Assembly: GCA_016938395.1 (NCBI GenBank) | Contig: JAFGUS010000125.1 | Location: 1 to 16,013, forward strand | Source: Coriobacteriia bacterium | GTDB lineage: Bacteria > Actinomycetota > Coriobacteriia > Anaerosomatales > Anaerosomataceae | Direction of reading: 5' to 3' | DNA length: 16,013 nucleotides | In this document: in pieces, positions 6,605 through 13,988 of the stretch | How positions within the stretch are numbered: the stretch's first letter is position 1 | Layout of the letters: each line of letters opens with the position of its first letter | Made by a program: the position numbers and the translations under genes | Notes under the pieces: model-generated | Database searches by the model: none | The model's input: the letters and a program-made list of their open reading frames with translations, nothing else | Told to the model about the DNA's origin: nothing

Positions 6605-8008
6605 TCACGGACGTACCGCCCTGACGAGCGCCGCGACGACCTCGGGCTCCTCATCGGGGCGCAGCGTGCGAGGGTCGAGCAGCAGGCGGCCGTCTTTGAT
6701 GCGCGCGATCACGGCGGGCTCGGCCGTTCGCAGCCACTCTTCGAGTGCGGTAGCGCTCCCCTGGCGTGGCGCGAGCGACACGACCGTCGTGGGGATGTCC
6801 TCCATCGGCAGCGCTCCGCCGCCCGCGCGCGAGACATCGGGCGCGGTCGTCACGTCGTACGCATCACCACACGCGTCCCGGATGGCGGCCGCGATTCCTT
6901 CGGCCCGCCGCGCGAGCTCGTCCGGGCCGGTCGTGAGCATCCTGAGCGTGGGCACCTCGGCGAACAGACGCGTCTCGTCGAGGTACAGCCGGAGCGTCAC
7001 CTCGAGCGCGGCGAGCGTCATCTTGTCCAGGCGCACTGCGCGCGCAAGCGGGTGCTTCTTCAGCTTTGCGATGACCTCGCGCGTGCCCGCCATGATCCCC
7101 GCCTGCGGCCCGCCGAGCAGTTTGTCGCCGCTTGCGGAGACGAGATCGACACCCGCCGCAATCGCGGCACCGATCGTGGGCTCTCCCGGGAGCCCGTACT
7201 TCGCCAAGTCGATGAGCACACCCGAGCCCTGGTCTTCGAAGACGGGCACGCCGTGCTTCGCGCCGAGCGCCACCAACTCCTCGAGCGCGACCTCCTCGGT
7301 GAAGCCGACCACCCGGTAGTTGCTCGAATGCACCTTGAGGATGAGCCCCGTGCGCGGTGTGATGGCATTCTCGTAGTCGCGCAGGTGCGTCTTATTGGTG
7401 GTTCCCACCTCCACCATCTTCGCGCCGCTTTCGCGCATGATGTCGGGGATGCGGAAGCTCCCGCCGATCTCCACGAGCTGACCGCGGCTGACGATCGCCT
7501 CCTTGCGACGCGCGAGCCCCGCAAGCCCGAGCAAGACCGCCGAGGCGTTGTTGTTGACGGCCATGGCGGCCTCGGCGCCGGTCAAACGGCAGATGAGCTC
7601 CTCGACATGCACGTGCCGGCTCCCGCGCTCGCCGCTTCCGACGTCGTACTCGAGCGTGGAGTAGCCGCGGGCGACCTCGGCGACCGCCTCGACGGCGCTC
7701 TCGGCGAGCGGCGACCTGCCGAGGTTGGTGTGCACAACGATGCCCGTGGCGTTGATGACACGCCGGAGCGATCGACGGGCCTTTGCTGCAAGCCGCGCCG
7801 CGGCATCGGCCGCGACCGCGCCGGCAGAGACCTCGGCCACCTCGCCCGTACGGATCTGCGCACGCGTGGCGTCGAGTGCTTCCCGGAGCGCCTCAAGGGT
7901 GAGCGTGCGGCCGTGGGCGTGGTCGAGCGCGGCGAGATCCTCGCGCTTGAGCAGGTCGTCCACCTTCGGCAATGAGCGGAGCAGCGAGTTGATGTCCATG
8001 CAAGTCAT
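6605..8008 (-). CDS. selA: L-seryl-tRNA(Sec) selenium transferase (Sec synthase)
   Basis: PLP enzyme that converts seryl-tRNA-Sec to selenocysteinyl-tRNA-Sec using selenophosphate. The 467-residue length matches the family (about 463 in E. coli). The N-terminal domain (DINSLLRSLPKVDDLL) that recognises the tRNA is followed by the fold-type-I PLP core with INATGIVVHTNLGRSPL, VNNNASAVLL, FEDQGSG and SASGDKLLGGPQAG, where K296 is the Schiff-base lysine. The start is ambiguous: ATG at 8008 or ATG at 7999, which matches family starts (MDINSLL) better. Neither has a clear ribosome binding site. It is fed by SelD, encoded upstream in the same run, and acts on the tRNA encoded at 2-98. Confidence 0.97.
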   Translation of the reverse strand: MTCMDINSLLRSLPKVDDLLKREDLAALDHAHGRTLTLEALREALDATRAQIRTGEVAEVSAGAVAADAAARLAAKARRSLRRVINATGIVVHTNLGRSPLAESAVEAVAEVARGYSTLEYDVGSGERGSRHVHVEELICRLTGAEAAMAVNNNASAVLLGLAGLARRKEAIVSRGQLVEIGGSFRIPDIMRESGAKMVEVGTTNKTHLRDYENAITPRTGLILKVHSSNYRVVGFTEEVALEELVALGAKHGVPVFEDQGSGVLIDLAKYGLPGEPTIGAAIAAGVDLVSASGDKLLGGPQAGIMAGTREVIAKLKKHPLARAVRLDKMTLAALEVTLRLYLDETRLFAEVPTLRMLTTGPDELARRAEGIAAAIRDACGDAYDVTTAPDVSRAGGGALPMEDIPTTVVSLAPRQGSATALEEWLRTAEPAVIARIKDGRLLLDPRTLRPDEEPEVVAALVRAVRP

Positions 8009-8017
8009 TCTAGCCGA

Positions 8018-8076
8018 GGTGCGGCCCGAGCGGCGCCCGAACAGTCCAGCGCAGCGCGTCAGCGCATCGCCGCACC
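8018..8076 (-). repeat. Long-range inverted repeat spanning the gap before selA
   Basis: GGTGCGGC (8018-8025) and GCCGCACC (8069-8076) are perfect 8-bp complements enclosing 43 nt. Together they fill nearly the whole gap between the YedF-like stop and the selA start. In the mRNA they would fold into a closed stem-loop 9 nt upstream of the selA ATG at 8008, which itself lacks a clear ribosome binding site. A role in mRNA processing or selA translation is speculative. Confidence 0.35.
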
Positions 8077-8077
8077 G

Positions 8078-8413
8078 TTACCCGACGCTCACCACATCGT
8101 CGGCGGCCATCAGCATCGCCACCGTGTCGTTCATCGTGCCGACCTCACCTACCGCCAGACGCTCCTTCAGACCGAGCCAGTCCAGACAGGTGCCGCACGA
8201 GTAGAGCTTCACGCCGTCGGCCACCAGGAGACGCAGGTCATCGAGCGCGCCTGAGTCCTCGCACGCGAGGCGGACACCACCATTCATGAGCGCGATCGCG
8301 TCGGGCCGGGGCGCGGTCCGTGCGAGCGAGTACAGCAAGCTCCCCATGAGCTTGCATCCGAGCTCGTCGTCGCCCTCGCCGATGCGCTCCGAGTTGATGA
8401 ACACTACCTTCAT
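8078..8413 (-). CDS. yedF: YedF-like selenium metabolism protein, DsrE-type domain only
   Basis: Small cytoplasmic protein of 111 residues resembling the C-terminal DsrE-like half of the sulfurtransferase-like selenium metabolism protein YedF. Characteristic stretches are VVFINSERIGEGDDELGCKLM near the start, DAIALMNGGVRL, and KLYSCGTCLDWLG with a CGTC pair (cysteines about 73 and 76) suitable for persulfide or selenide handling. Full YedF has a TusA/SirA-like N-terminal domain that is absent here. The strong GAGGAGG before the ATG at 8413, and no open continuation, argue that this is the true start. It lies between selD and selA. Supplying selenium in a bound form to SelD is the usual suggestion for the family, not proven. 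Confidence 0.85.
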   Translation of the reverse strand: MKVVFINSERIGEGDDELGCKLMGSLLYSLARTAPRPDAIALMNGGVRLACEDSGALDDLRLLVADGVKLYSCGTCLDWLGLKERLAVGEVGTMNDTVAMLMAADDVVSVG

Positions 8414-8496
8414 CCGAGTACCCCTCCTCGCGATTCCCGCTTACCGGTCGCTGACGTGCTGTGCGGACGCGTCGTGTTGCCAACGGAGCATGCGCG

Positions 8497-9525
8497 CTAC
8501 ACGATGCGGATCGTCCCTGCCTCGCCCGCAACCATCCTGCCCACCACCGCGGCCTCTTCGCCACGTGCATGGAGCGACGCGAGCAGCGCATCGGCGCGGT
8601 CGGGCGGCACGGCCATCATCAGGCCGCCGCTCGTTTGCGGGTCGGCGAGGATGCCCTTCCAGGTGAAGCCCGCCGAACCCCACTCGGTGAAAGGATCGAG
8701 GAACGCCACCACGTCGGCGGTACGTCCGGGGAGCACCATCGCCTCGGCGTACTCCACCACACCCGGCCACACCGGCACGCGCGCGAGCTCGATCTCACAC
8801 GCACAGCCACTCCCGAGCGCCATCTCGCGAGCGTGTCCTGCCAGACCGAAGCCCGTGATGTCGGTGCCCGCATGCACGCCGATCTCGACCATCACCTCGG
8901 CGGCCGCCCGGTTGAGGTGCGCCATGCTCTCGATCACGTCGCGCTGGCTCTCCTCGGTCTCAAGCCCCGCCTTGATCGCGGTGTTGAGTATCCCCACGCC
9001 GAGGCGCTTGGTGAGCACGAGCACGTCGCCGGGGTGGGCGCCCACGTTGCGCACGATGTCCTCAGGGCGCGCAACACCCATAACCGAGAGGCCGTACTTG
9101 GGCTCCTTGTCGTCGATCGTGTGCCCGCCCACGATCACGGCGCCCGCCTCGCGCACCTTGTCGGCGCCGCCGCGGAGCACTTCGGCGGTAATCTCCGGCG
9201 GGAGCGAGCACGGCATCGCGAGCAAGTTCATCGCGGTGAGCGGCCGACCGCCCATGGCGTAGATGTCCGAGAGTGCGTTGGCCGCCGTGATGCGCCCGAA
9301 GTCATAGGGGTCGTCCACCATCGGCGTGAAGAAGTCCACGCTAAGGAGCACCGCCTGGTCACCCATCGTGTAGACGGCGGCATCGTCGGAGGTCTCGAAA
9401 CCGACGAGCAGGTCGTCGGACTCCCCCGGGTTCATCTTCTCGAGGACGGCCGCGAGGTCACCCGGACCCCACTTGGCGGCTCAACCGGCCTTGGTCGACA
9501 TCTGGGTGAGGCGGATCGGCTCCAT
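8497..9525 (-). CDS. selD: Selenide, water dikinase (selenophosphate synthetase), itself a selenoprotein
   Basis: Makes selenophosphate from selenide and ATP, the selenium donor for SelA. The conventional frame starts at ATG 9435, but reading on across an in-frame TGA at 9481-9483 gives the correct family N-terminus from ATG 9525: MEPIRLTQMSTKAG-U-AAKWG, with Sec at residue 15 and catalytic K18 three residues later. The full product is 342 residues, normal for SelD. VDFFTPMVDDPYDFGRITA and NALSDIYAMGG are the expected nucleotide- and metal-site motifs. A GGAGG lies 4 nt before 9525 and a promoter further out. A SECIS-like hairpin follows the UGA directly. An annotation that stops at TGA would lose the active-site residue. 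First gene of the five-gene sel run. Confidence 0.97.
9449..9483 (-). promoter_or_regulatory. Bacterial SECIS-like element in selD
   Basis: Directly after the UGA (9483-9481) the mRNA can fold. The outer stem is GCCGC (9480-9476) with GCGGC (9453-9449). After an unpaired CAAGU on the 5' side, the inner stem is GGGGUC (9470-9465) with GACCUC (9459-9454), closed by a CGGGU loop. A G-rich apical loop on a short stem just downstream of UGA is the known form of the SelB-binding hairpin in bacteria. The fold was drawn by hand. Confidence 0.8.
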
Positions 9526-9553
9526 GAGGCCTCCGAGTCGCTACAGCTTTGAC

Positions 9554-9579
9554 AATCAGCATCATAACGCATGCTGATT
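9554..9579. promoter_or_regulatory. 9-bp perfect inverted repeat (operator candidate)
   Basis: AATCAGCAT (9554-9562) and ATGCTGATT (9571-9579) are exact reverse complements with an 8-bp centre. The element covers the -10 region of the selD promoter in a divergent intergenic region, the classical position for a repressor. It matches no operator consensus I know, including Fur, CueR and CopY sites. It could serve selD, the divergent DUF305 gene, or both. Confidence 0.55.
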
Positions 9580-9589
9580 CCTCTGTGCA
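9561..9589 (-). promoter_or_regulatory. Promoter of the selD operon
   Basis: On the minus strand TGCACA (9584-9589, four of six matches to TTGACA) is followed by a 17-bp spacer and TATGAT (9561-9566, five of six matches to TATAAT). The start point would be near 9553, giving a leader of about 28 nt that contains the selD GGAGG. Confidence 0.6.
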
Positions 9590-9715
9590 TAGGGTGACGT
9601 CTTCACGTTCGAGATGGGCGAGATGAGGGAATAGCCCCTTTGGTGCGAATTAACAGAAATGAAGCGATACCGCCCTCGTGCGAGAGAGCCTCACGGGGCG
9701 TCAGGAGGTTGGACG

Positions 9716-10324
9716 ATGAACAGGACATGGATGTTGATCCTGGGCCTTGTGCTCCTGGTGGCGGGTGCAGTCGGGTTCGCGGTCATGGCGATGCTACCCG
9801 GCTCCCCGCCTGCGCCGGGCTGCCCGGGAGGTGTATGCGCCGATGACCCCATCGGCACCGCAGGCGGCGTAGAGGCGATGTTCATCGAGCAGATGATCCC
9901 GCACCACGATGACGCGATCGCCATGGCCGAGCTCGCGCTCGACCGCGCGGAGCATGATGAGGTGCGCGCGCTTGCCCGGGACATCATACGTACGCAATCG
10001 GCGGAGAACGATCTCATGCGCCAGTGGTACCGCGCGTGGTTCGCATCGCCGGTGCCCGACCCGGGTGAACGCTTGGGAATGATGGGTGGCGGGATGATGG
10101 GTGGCATGACCGACATCTCCGCGCTGGAGGACGCCGAGGACTTCGACCGTGCGTTCATCGAGCAGATGATCCCGCATCACGGGATGGGGATCATGATGGC
10201 GCGGATGGCCGAGGCCCGCACGATCAGTCCGGAACTGCGCGAGCTGACGCGGTCGATCATCCGCACGCAGTCCGATGAGATCGAGATGGTGCAGAGCTGG
10301 TACCGGGAGTGGTACGGCCGTTAG
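9716..10324 (+). CDS. Membrane-anchored double DUF305 protein
   Basis: Extracytoplasmic protein of 202 residues with two DUF305 repeats (about 52-108 and 142-199). Each opens with FIEQMIPHH and closes with IIRTQSxE(N/I) then a W-Y pair, so the family's paired histidines lie at 63-64 and 154-155. An N-terminal hydrophobic segment (about 5-28) serves as anchor or signal, followed by a Cys-containing PGCPGGVC stretch. A methionine/glycine-rich linker (GMMGGGMMGGM, about 121-131) joins the repeats and could bind soft metals such as copper. DUF305 proteins are often found near copper-handling genes; the molecular role is not settled. Start ATG 9716 is fixed by AGGAGGT at 9703-9709; in-frame sequence further left is not coding-like. 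Followed after 42 nt by the SHOCT gene. Confidence 0.88.
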   Translation: MNRTWMLILGLVLLVAGAVGFAVMAMLPGSPPAPGCPGGVCADDPIGTAGGVEAMFIEQMIPHHDDAIAMAELALDRAEHDEVRALARDIIRTQSAENDLMRQWYRAWFASPVPDPGERLGMMGGGMMGGMTDISALEDAEDFDRAFIEQMIPHHGMGIMMARMAEARTISPELRELTRSIIRTQSDEIEMVQSWYREWYGR

Positions 10325-10366
10325 CACGGTGTCCGATGCCAGCCGACCGAAGGAGTTGAGTCGACC

Positions 10367-10675
10367 ATGATGGGTGGTTATCGAGGTCTTGGTTACGGTT
10401 ACGACATGATGGACGGTGCATGGGGCGGCCTGCTCACGCTGCTGTTCGGGTTGCTCGTGATCGCCGGCATCGTCCTGCTGGTGCTGTGGGCGGTGCGCGC
10501 ATCATCCGGGCAGGGTTCAACCGGCTCGGCTACCCCGCCGCCGGCTTCTCCCGGACACGATGAGGCGCTCGCCATCGCCCGCAAACGGCTTGCGAGTGGC
10601 GAGATCACATGCGAGCAGTACGAGGAGATCGCGCGAACGCTTGCCGGTGAGAGCCCGCCGCCACCGGCTTCCTGA
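10367..10675 (+). CDS. Small SHOCT-domain membrane protein
   Basis: A 102-residue protein with a Gly/Tyr/Met-rich N-terminus (MMGGYRGLGYGYDMM), one strong transmembrane segment (about 18-43), a Ser/Pro linker and a C-terminal SHOCT motif (about 65-92: DEALAIARKRLASGEIT, then YEEI). SHOCT is a short oligomerisation-type motif common in small bacterial membrane proteins with no fixed function. AGGAG at 10351-10355 supports ATG 10367 or the adjacent ATG 10370. It probably shares a transcript with the DUF305 gene; paired DUF305/SHOCT genes with MMG-rich segments suggest an envelope metal-response unit, which is inference. The 3' end is only 16 nt from the convergent EAL gene. Confidence 0.85.
   Translation: MMGGYRGLGYGYDMMDGAWGGLLTLLFGLLVIAGIVLLVLWAVRASSGQGSTGSATPPPASPGHDEALAIARKRLASGEITCEQYEEIARTLAGESPPPPAS
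10643..10668. terminator. Possible terminator hairpin at the end of the SHOCT gene
   Basis: GCCGGTG (10643-10649) and CACCGGC (10662-10668) form a perfect 7-bp stem around a 12-nt loop, inside the last codons of the SHOCT gene and followed by TTCCT. It is the only hairpin seen near the very short gap between two convergent genes. No proper T-tract, so this is weak. Confidence 0.25.
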
Positions 10676-10691
10676 ACGAGGGTGCCCGCGC

Positions 10692-12044
10692 CTAGAGCGC
10701 TGGCGTCACCGTAGCGTCGTCCGGGAACGGCACCTGCGGCTCACAGAACAGGAAGCCCTGGCCGTACTCCACGCCGAGCGCCTCGAGCGCTCTGAGCTGC
10801 TCCACGCGCTCGATGCCCTCGGCCACGAGCTTCACCCCGACCTTCTCGGCGAAGGCGACCATGCTCGCCACCAGGCTGCGGCGCACCTCATCGGTGTCGA
10901 TGCCGCGGATGAGCGAGATGTCGATCTTGAGCCACTCGGGGTGCACTTCGGCGAGGCACTGCAGCGAGCCGTAGCCCGCGCCACCGTCATCTATGGCTAC
11001 CCGGAAGCCGAGGGTGCGCAGGTACTCGAGCGTCGCCCGGAAGGTACAGAAGTCGGCGATCGCCGTGCGCTCTGTGATCTCGAGCACCACGTCGGCCGGC
11101 GTGAGCGTGCCGCCTGAGAGCAGCGTGGTGAACATGATGTCCCGCAGCTCGGGATCGGCCACCGCCTCCGGCTCGATGTTGATGAAGAGCAGCCGGCCCT
11201 TGGGCAGATCGTGCGCCGTCTCGAAGGCCCGCTTGCGGCACAACCGCTCGAGCTTCACGACCATGTCGGCGTCGTACGCGATCTTGAAGAGCTTGTCCGG
11301 CCGCTCGAACTCGCTGTCGGCGGGGCCCCGCGAGAGTGCCTCGTAGCCGATGATGCCGAGGTCGGAGAGCCGGTAGATGGGGTGCACCAGCGTGCGGACC
11401 GCCTCGGCCGCGATGATCTCCTCCAGGCGCTGCTTGCGGCACTCCGCGTCGCACGCCTCGCGGCGGTCGGCGTCCTCGAGCGCGTCCTCGAGGGCGCGGT
11501 GCACGAGCCGCTCGAGACGCACCTTGTCGTCGCGGCGCGCCGTTGAAGAGCCCACGTAGCAGCCGAACTTCGGAGCGATGGCCGGACCCAGCACGTCGGC
11601 GAGCTCGTCACGCACCCGCTGCTCCACCCGGAGTGCCAGCTTCTCGAGATTCTCGTGCACCATCACAGCCGTCGTGCGTGGCGGCGCGAGAAGCACCACG
11701 AAGGCGTTACCCGAGATCATGAGCTCGGCCACCATGTCGCTGTCGCGCAACTCGGCGCCCGTGATGCGCTCGAGGGCAACGGCCACCTCACGCATCACCT
11801 GGTCAAAGACCTCCCAGCCGTAGATCTCCTCGATCTTGGAGTACTTGACCACGCTCAGGCACAGCAGCGAGATCTCGCCGTGCTCGGACAGGAGTGACTC
11901 GATCCGCGGGAACAGGAGCGGCGTGGTGGGAAGCCCGGTGACCGGGTCGAACAGGAGGCGACGCACCTGCGGATGGCTCTCGATCACATCGTGCAACTCG
12001 AGCCATGATTCGAGCAGGAACGACCGATGGTCCTGACACTCCAC
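10692..12044 (-). CDS. EAL-domain c-di-GMP phosphodiesterase with degenerate GGDEF domain
   Basis: Cytoplasmic protein of 450 residues with no membrane segment. The N-terminal domain (about 30-195) is GGDEF-like (DPVTGLP opening) but its signature reads SGNAF at 111-115, so cyclase activity is not expected. The C-terminal EAL domain (about 205-445) keeps the residues known to bind metal and catalyse: E235 in YEALSR, N289, E322, the D352/D353 pair in IDDGGAGYGS, K373 in LKID, E409 in LVAEGIE and Q429. It should therefore hydrolyse c-di-GMP. Start is GTG 12044 behind GAGGA, 18 nt after the glycosidase-like gene stop, making it the last gene of a four-gene operon. Either the degenerate domain or the operon partners may tune its activity. 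Confidence 0.92.
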   Translation of the reverse strand: MECQDHRSFLLESWLELHDVIESHPQVRRLLFDPVTGLPTTPLLFPRIESLLSEHGEISLLCLSVVKYSKIEEIYGWEVFDQVMREVAVALERITGAELRDSDMVAELMISGNAFVVLLAPPRTTAVMVHENLEKLALRVEQRVRDELADVLGPAIAPKFGCYVGSSTARRDDKVRLERLVHRALEDALEDADRREACDAECRKQRLEEIIAAEAVRTLVHPIYRLSDLGIIGYEALSRGPADSEFERPDKLFKIAYDADMVVKLERLCRKRAFETAHDLPKGRLLFINIEPEAVADPELRDIMFTTLLSGGTLTPADVVLEITERTAIADFCTFRATLEYLRTLGFRVAIDDGGAGYGSLQCLAEVHPEWLKIDISLIRGIDTDEVRRSLVASMVAFAEKVGVKLVAEGIERVEQLRALEALGVEYGQGFLFCEPQVPFPDDATVTPAL

Positions 12045-12062
12045 GATGCGGTCCTCGCTTCC

Positions 12063-13988
12063 CTAGCCGTACGTCAGTCGCAGCGCCGATGCACCATTCG
12101 GGCCGAGTGGCACGCCGAACGCCTTCGCTTCCACCGCGGCGGGTTCACTCCCCCGCACGTCCGTGACCGAGGCTACCACACGCTCGGCGGAAAGCGTCGC
12201 CGTCACCGGCTCGGCACTGTGGTTGAGGATGACGACGATATCGGCCGATTCGCCGAGGAAGTGCGCGACTTCCACAGACGGGTCGTCGCAGTCGATGACC
12301 GGACCGGCGCCCGCCGCGCGCGCCACCGAGCCGTAGACGGTGCGGAGCATCGAGCGCACGGCCTCCGGCGCCGCCCACGGGTCGCTCTGCGCGATCGCGC
12401 GCTCGAGCGGCGCCGCGACAAAGACCGCCCGGCCCTGCCCGTACTGGTTGACGGTCAGAAGCGGGCTGCCGGTCGCGTCGGTGGCAACCACCGTGGCCGC
12501 CCCTCCGCCGAGGAGCGCGTAGTGCGGCAGATCGAGCCGCACGTCGAAGGAGACCAGGTCGCCCACGAGTCCCGGCTGCGCGATGCGGCACGTCACGAGC
12601 GGACGCATACCGTGGTCGCCCTGGAACTCCACACCGAAGATCTCGCGCACCGCCGGATCAGTGTCGCTGCCACCGTACGAGAGCACCACCGAGCCGCCCG
12701 ACTGGACGAAGGTGGCGAGCCTGCCCCACATCGCTCCGCTGAGCTTGGCGGCCGACGGGATGAAGAGCGTCATCAGCCCATCGAGACCCTCGCCCTCGCG
12801 GATGAGGCGGACCGGGAGGTGCGCCTCCTTGGCGGCGATGAAGGCCTGCAGGCACGAGCGTGGGTCGTAGAGCCCGGCGAGTGACGGCAGGGGCTCGTAG
12901 CGCTCGGCAGGCACGAGGACCGCCGCGCGTTCGGGAGCCCGCGGATACCGCCCGAGGTCGATGCGTGCCGCCACCCGGGCGAACCGTGAGACCTCGGCGA
13001 GCACGGGCTTCGGCTGCCCCGTGATGTCGTTCAACCCCACGAGCATCTCAAACGGATCCTGGTAGTACGGCTCGCGCCGCTCGGTCTCCACGTCCCTCCA
13101 GCGCCGGAGCATCGCGCCGCTCGCCCCGTTCATGAGTACCGAGTAGAGCGCAAGCCGCGCGTGTGCGGCTTCTTCGCCGGCCGATGCGTCGAGCGAGTGG
13201 ACGCCGATGCCGTCGGCGAGCAGCGGGATCCCCGCAGCAGCAGCCCGCAGCATGAACGACTCGAGGTACGTGGCCGGCCCGTGCGTGAGGGGCCCCTGCG
13301 CCGCGTACGCGCGGTACGGCGCGGTCACGTGCGTCACGCCCTGCTCGGTGCCGGCGACCACCGACCGCGCATCCACACCGCTCTCGCGCACGAATGACTC
13401 CGGGTCCAGTCCCACCACGATGACGCGAGCGGTGTCGACCTCCCGGATGGCGTCCCGGAGCGCGTTGACCCACTTCTCGAGAGCATCCTCCGTGGCGAAC
13501 CCGGTGAAGAAGGCCTCGTTGCCGAGCTCCCACATCCAGACGGCCTCATCAGTGCGGTAGCGGTTGACGATGCGCTGCACGAGCGATATCTCGCGTTCGA
13601 TCAGGTAGTCGTCGGCCCGGGGATCGCGCTTCTTGGCCCACGCGAGGTCGTTCATGTCGGCGAGGCGATCGTCGGCGAAGAATGTGACGATGAGCCGGAT
13701 GTTGTGCGCCCGCGCCGCCGCGACGACGCCCGCGAGCCGGTCATCGGCATCGCTGTCGTACTGCCCCACCTGCGGCTCGAGCACCTTCCACGAGACGAAC
13801 ACCCGGGCGAGCGAGAGCCCGGCGGCCGCCATCGCCGCGAAGTCGGCCTCGGCATCGCCGTCGTACCACTCGGCGTACGACGCGCGCTCGAGGTCGATCG
13901 GGTAGTAGTCGACGCCCACCGGGAAGGAGCGCTCGAGACGGCGGTCGGCGGCGCTGACGTCCCGCTGGTGCGTGTCCCCCGCGCTCAC
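12063..13988 (-). CDS. GH5/GH42-like (beta/alpha)8 protein, possibly catalytically altered
   Basis: A 641-residue protein with no signal peptide, so apparently cytoplasmic. The N-terminal barrel (about 20-340) resembles clan GH-A glycosidases: VGVDYYP, a W-rich strand, WMWELGNEAF with the acid/base E158, and a C-terminal barrel part resembling GH5 mannanase/GH42. Where the nucleophile motif (E-F/Y-G) should stand, the sequence is PLLADGIGV (255-263), with no Glu. Residues about 345-520 resemble the GH42 trimerisation (Rossmann-like) domain, with LATFVQSGGSVVLSYGG, followed by a beta-rich C-terminus. GTG start; its first bases overlap the TPR gene stop in GTGA. It may be an inactive carbohydrate-binding scaffold or use another nucleophile; the substrate is unknown. 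Confidence 0.82.
   Translation of the reverse strand: MSAGDTHQRDVSAADRRLERSFPVGVDYYPIDLERASYAEWYDGDAEADFAAMAAAGLSLARVFVSWKVLEPQVGQYDSDADDRLAGVVAAARAHNIRLIVTFFADDRLADMNDLAWAKKRDPRADDYLIEREISLVQRIVNRYRTDEAVWMWELGNEAFFTGFATEDALEKWVNALRDAIREVDTARVIVVGLDPESFVRESGVDARSVVAGTEQGVTHVTAPYRAYAAQGPLTHGPATYLESFMLRAAAAGIPLLADGIGVHSLDASAGEEAAHARLALYSVLMNGASGAMLRRWRDVETERREPYYQDPFEMLVGLNDITGQPKPVLAEVSRFARVAARIDLGRYPRAPERAAVLVPAERYEPLPSLAGLYDPRSCLQAFIAAKEAHLPVRLIREGEGLDGLMTLFIPSAAKLSGAMWGRLATFVQSGGSVVLSYGGSDTDPAVREIFGVEFQGDHGMRPLVTCRIAQPGLVGDLVSFDVRLDLPHYALLGGGAATVVATDATGSPLLTVNQYGQGRAVFVAAPLERAIAQSDPWAAPEAVRSMLRTVYGSVARAAGAGPVIDCDDPSVEVAHFLGESADIVVILNHSAEPVTATLSAERVVASVTDVRGSEPAAVEAKAFGVPLGPNGASALRLTYG

Noticed and set aside
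9549..9577. Plus-strand TTGACA at 9549 as the DUF305 promoter
   Set aside because: The -35 match is perfect, but at 17-18 bp spacing the -10 would be TGCTGA or GCTGAT, poor matches. The divergent selD promoter fits better.
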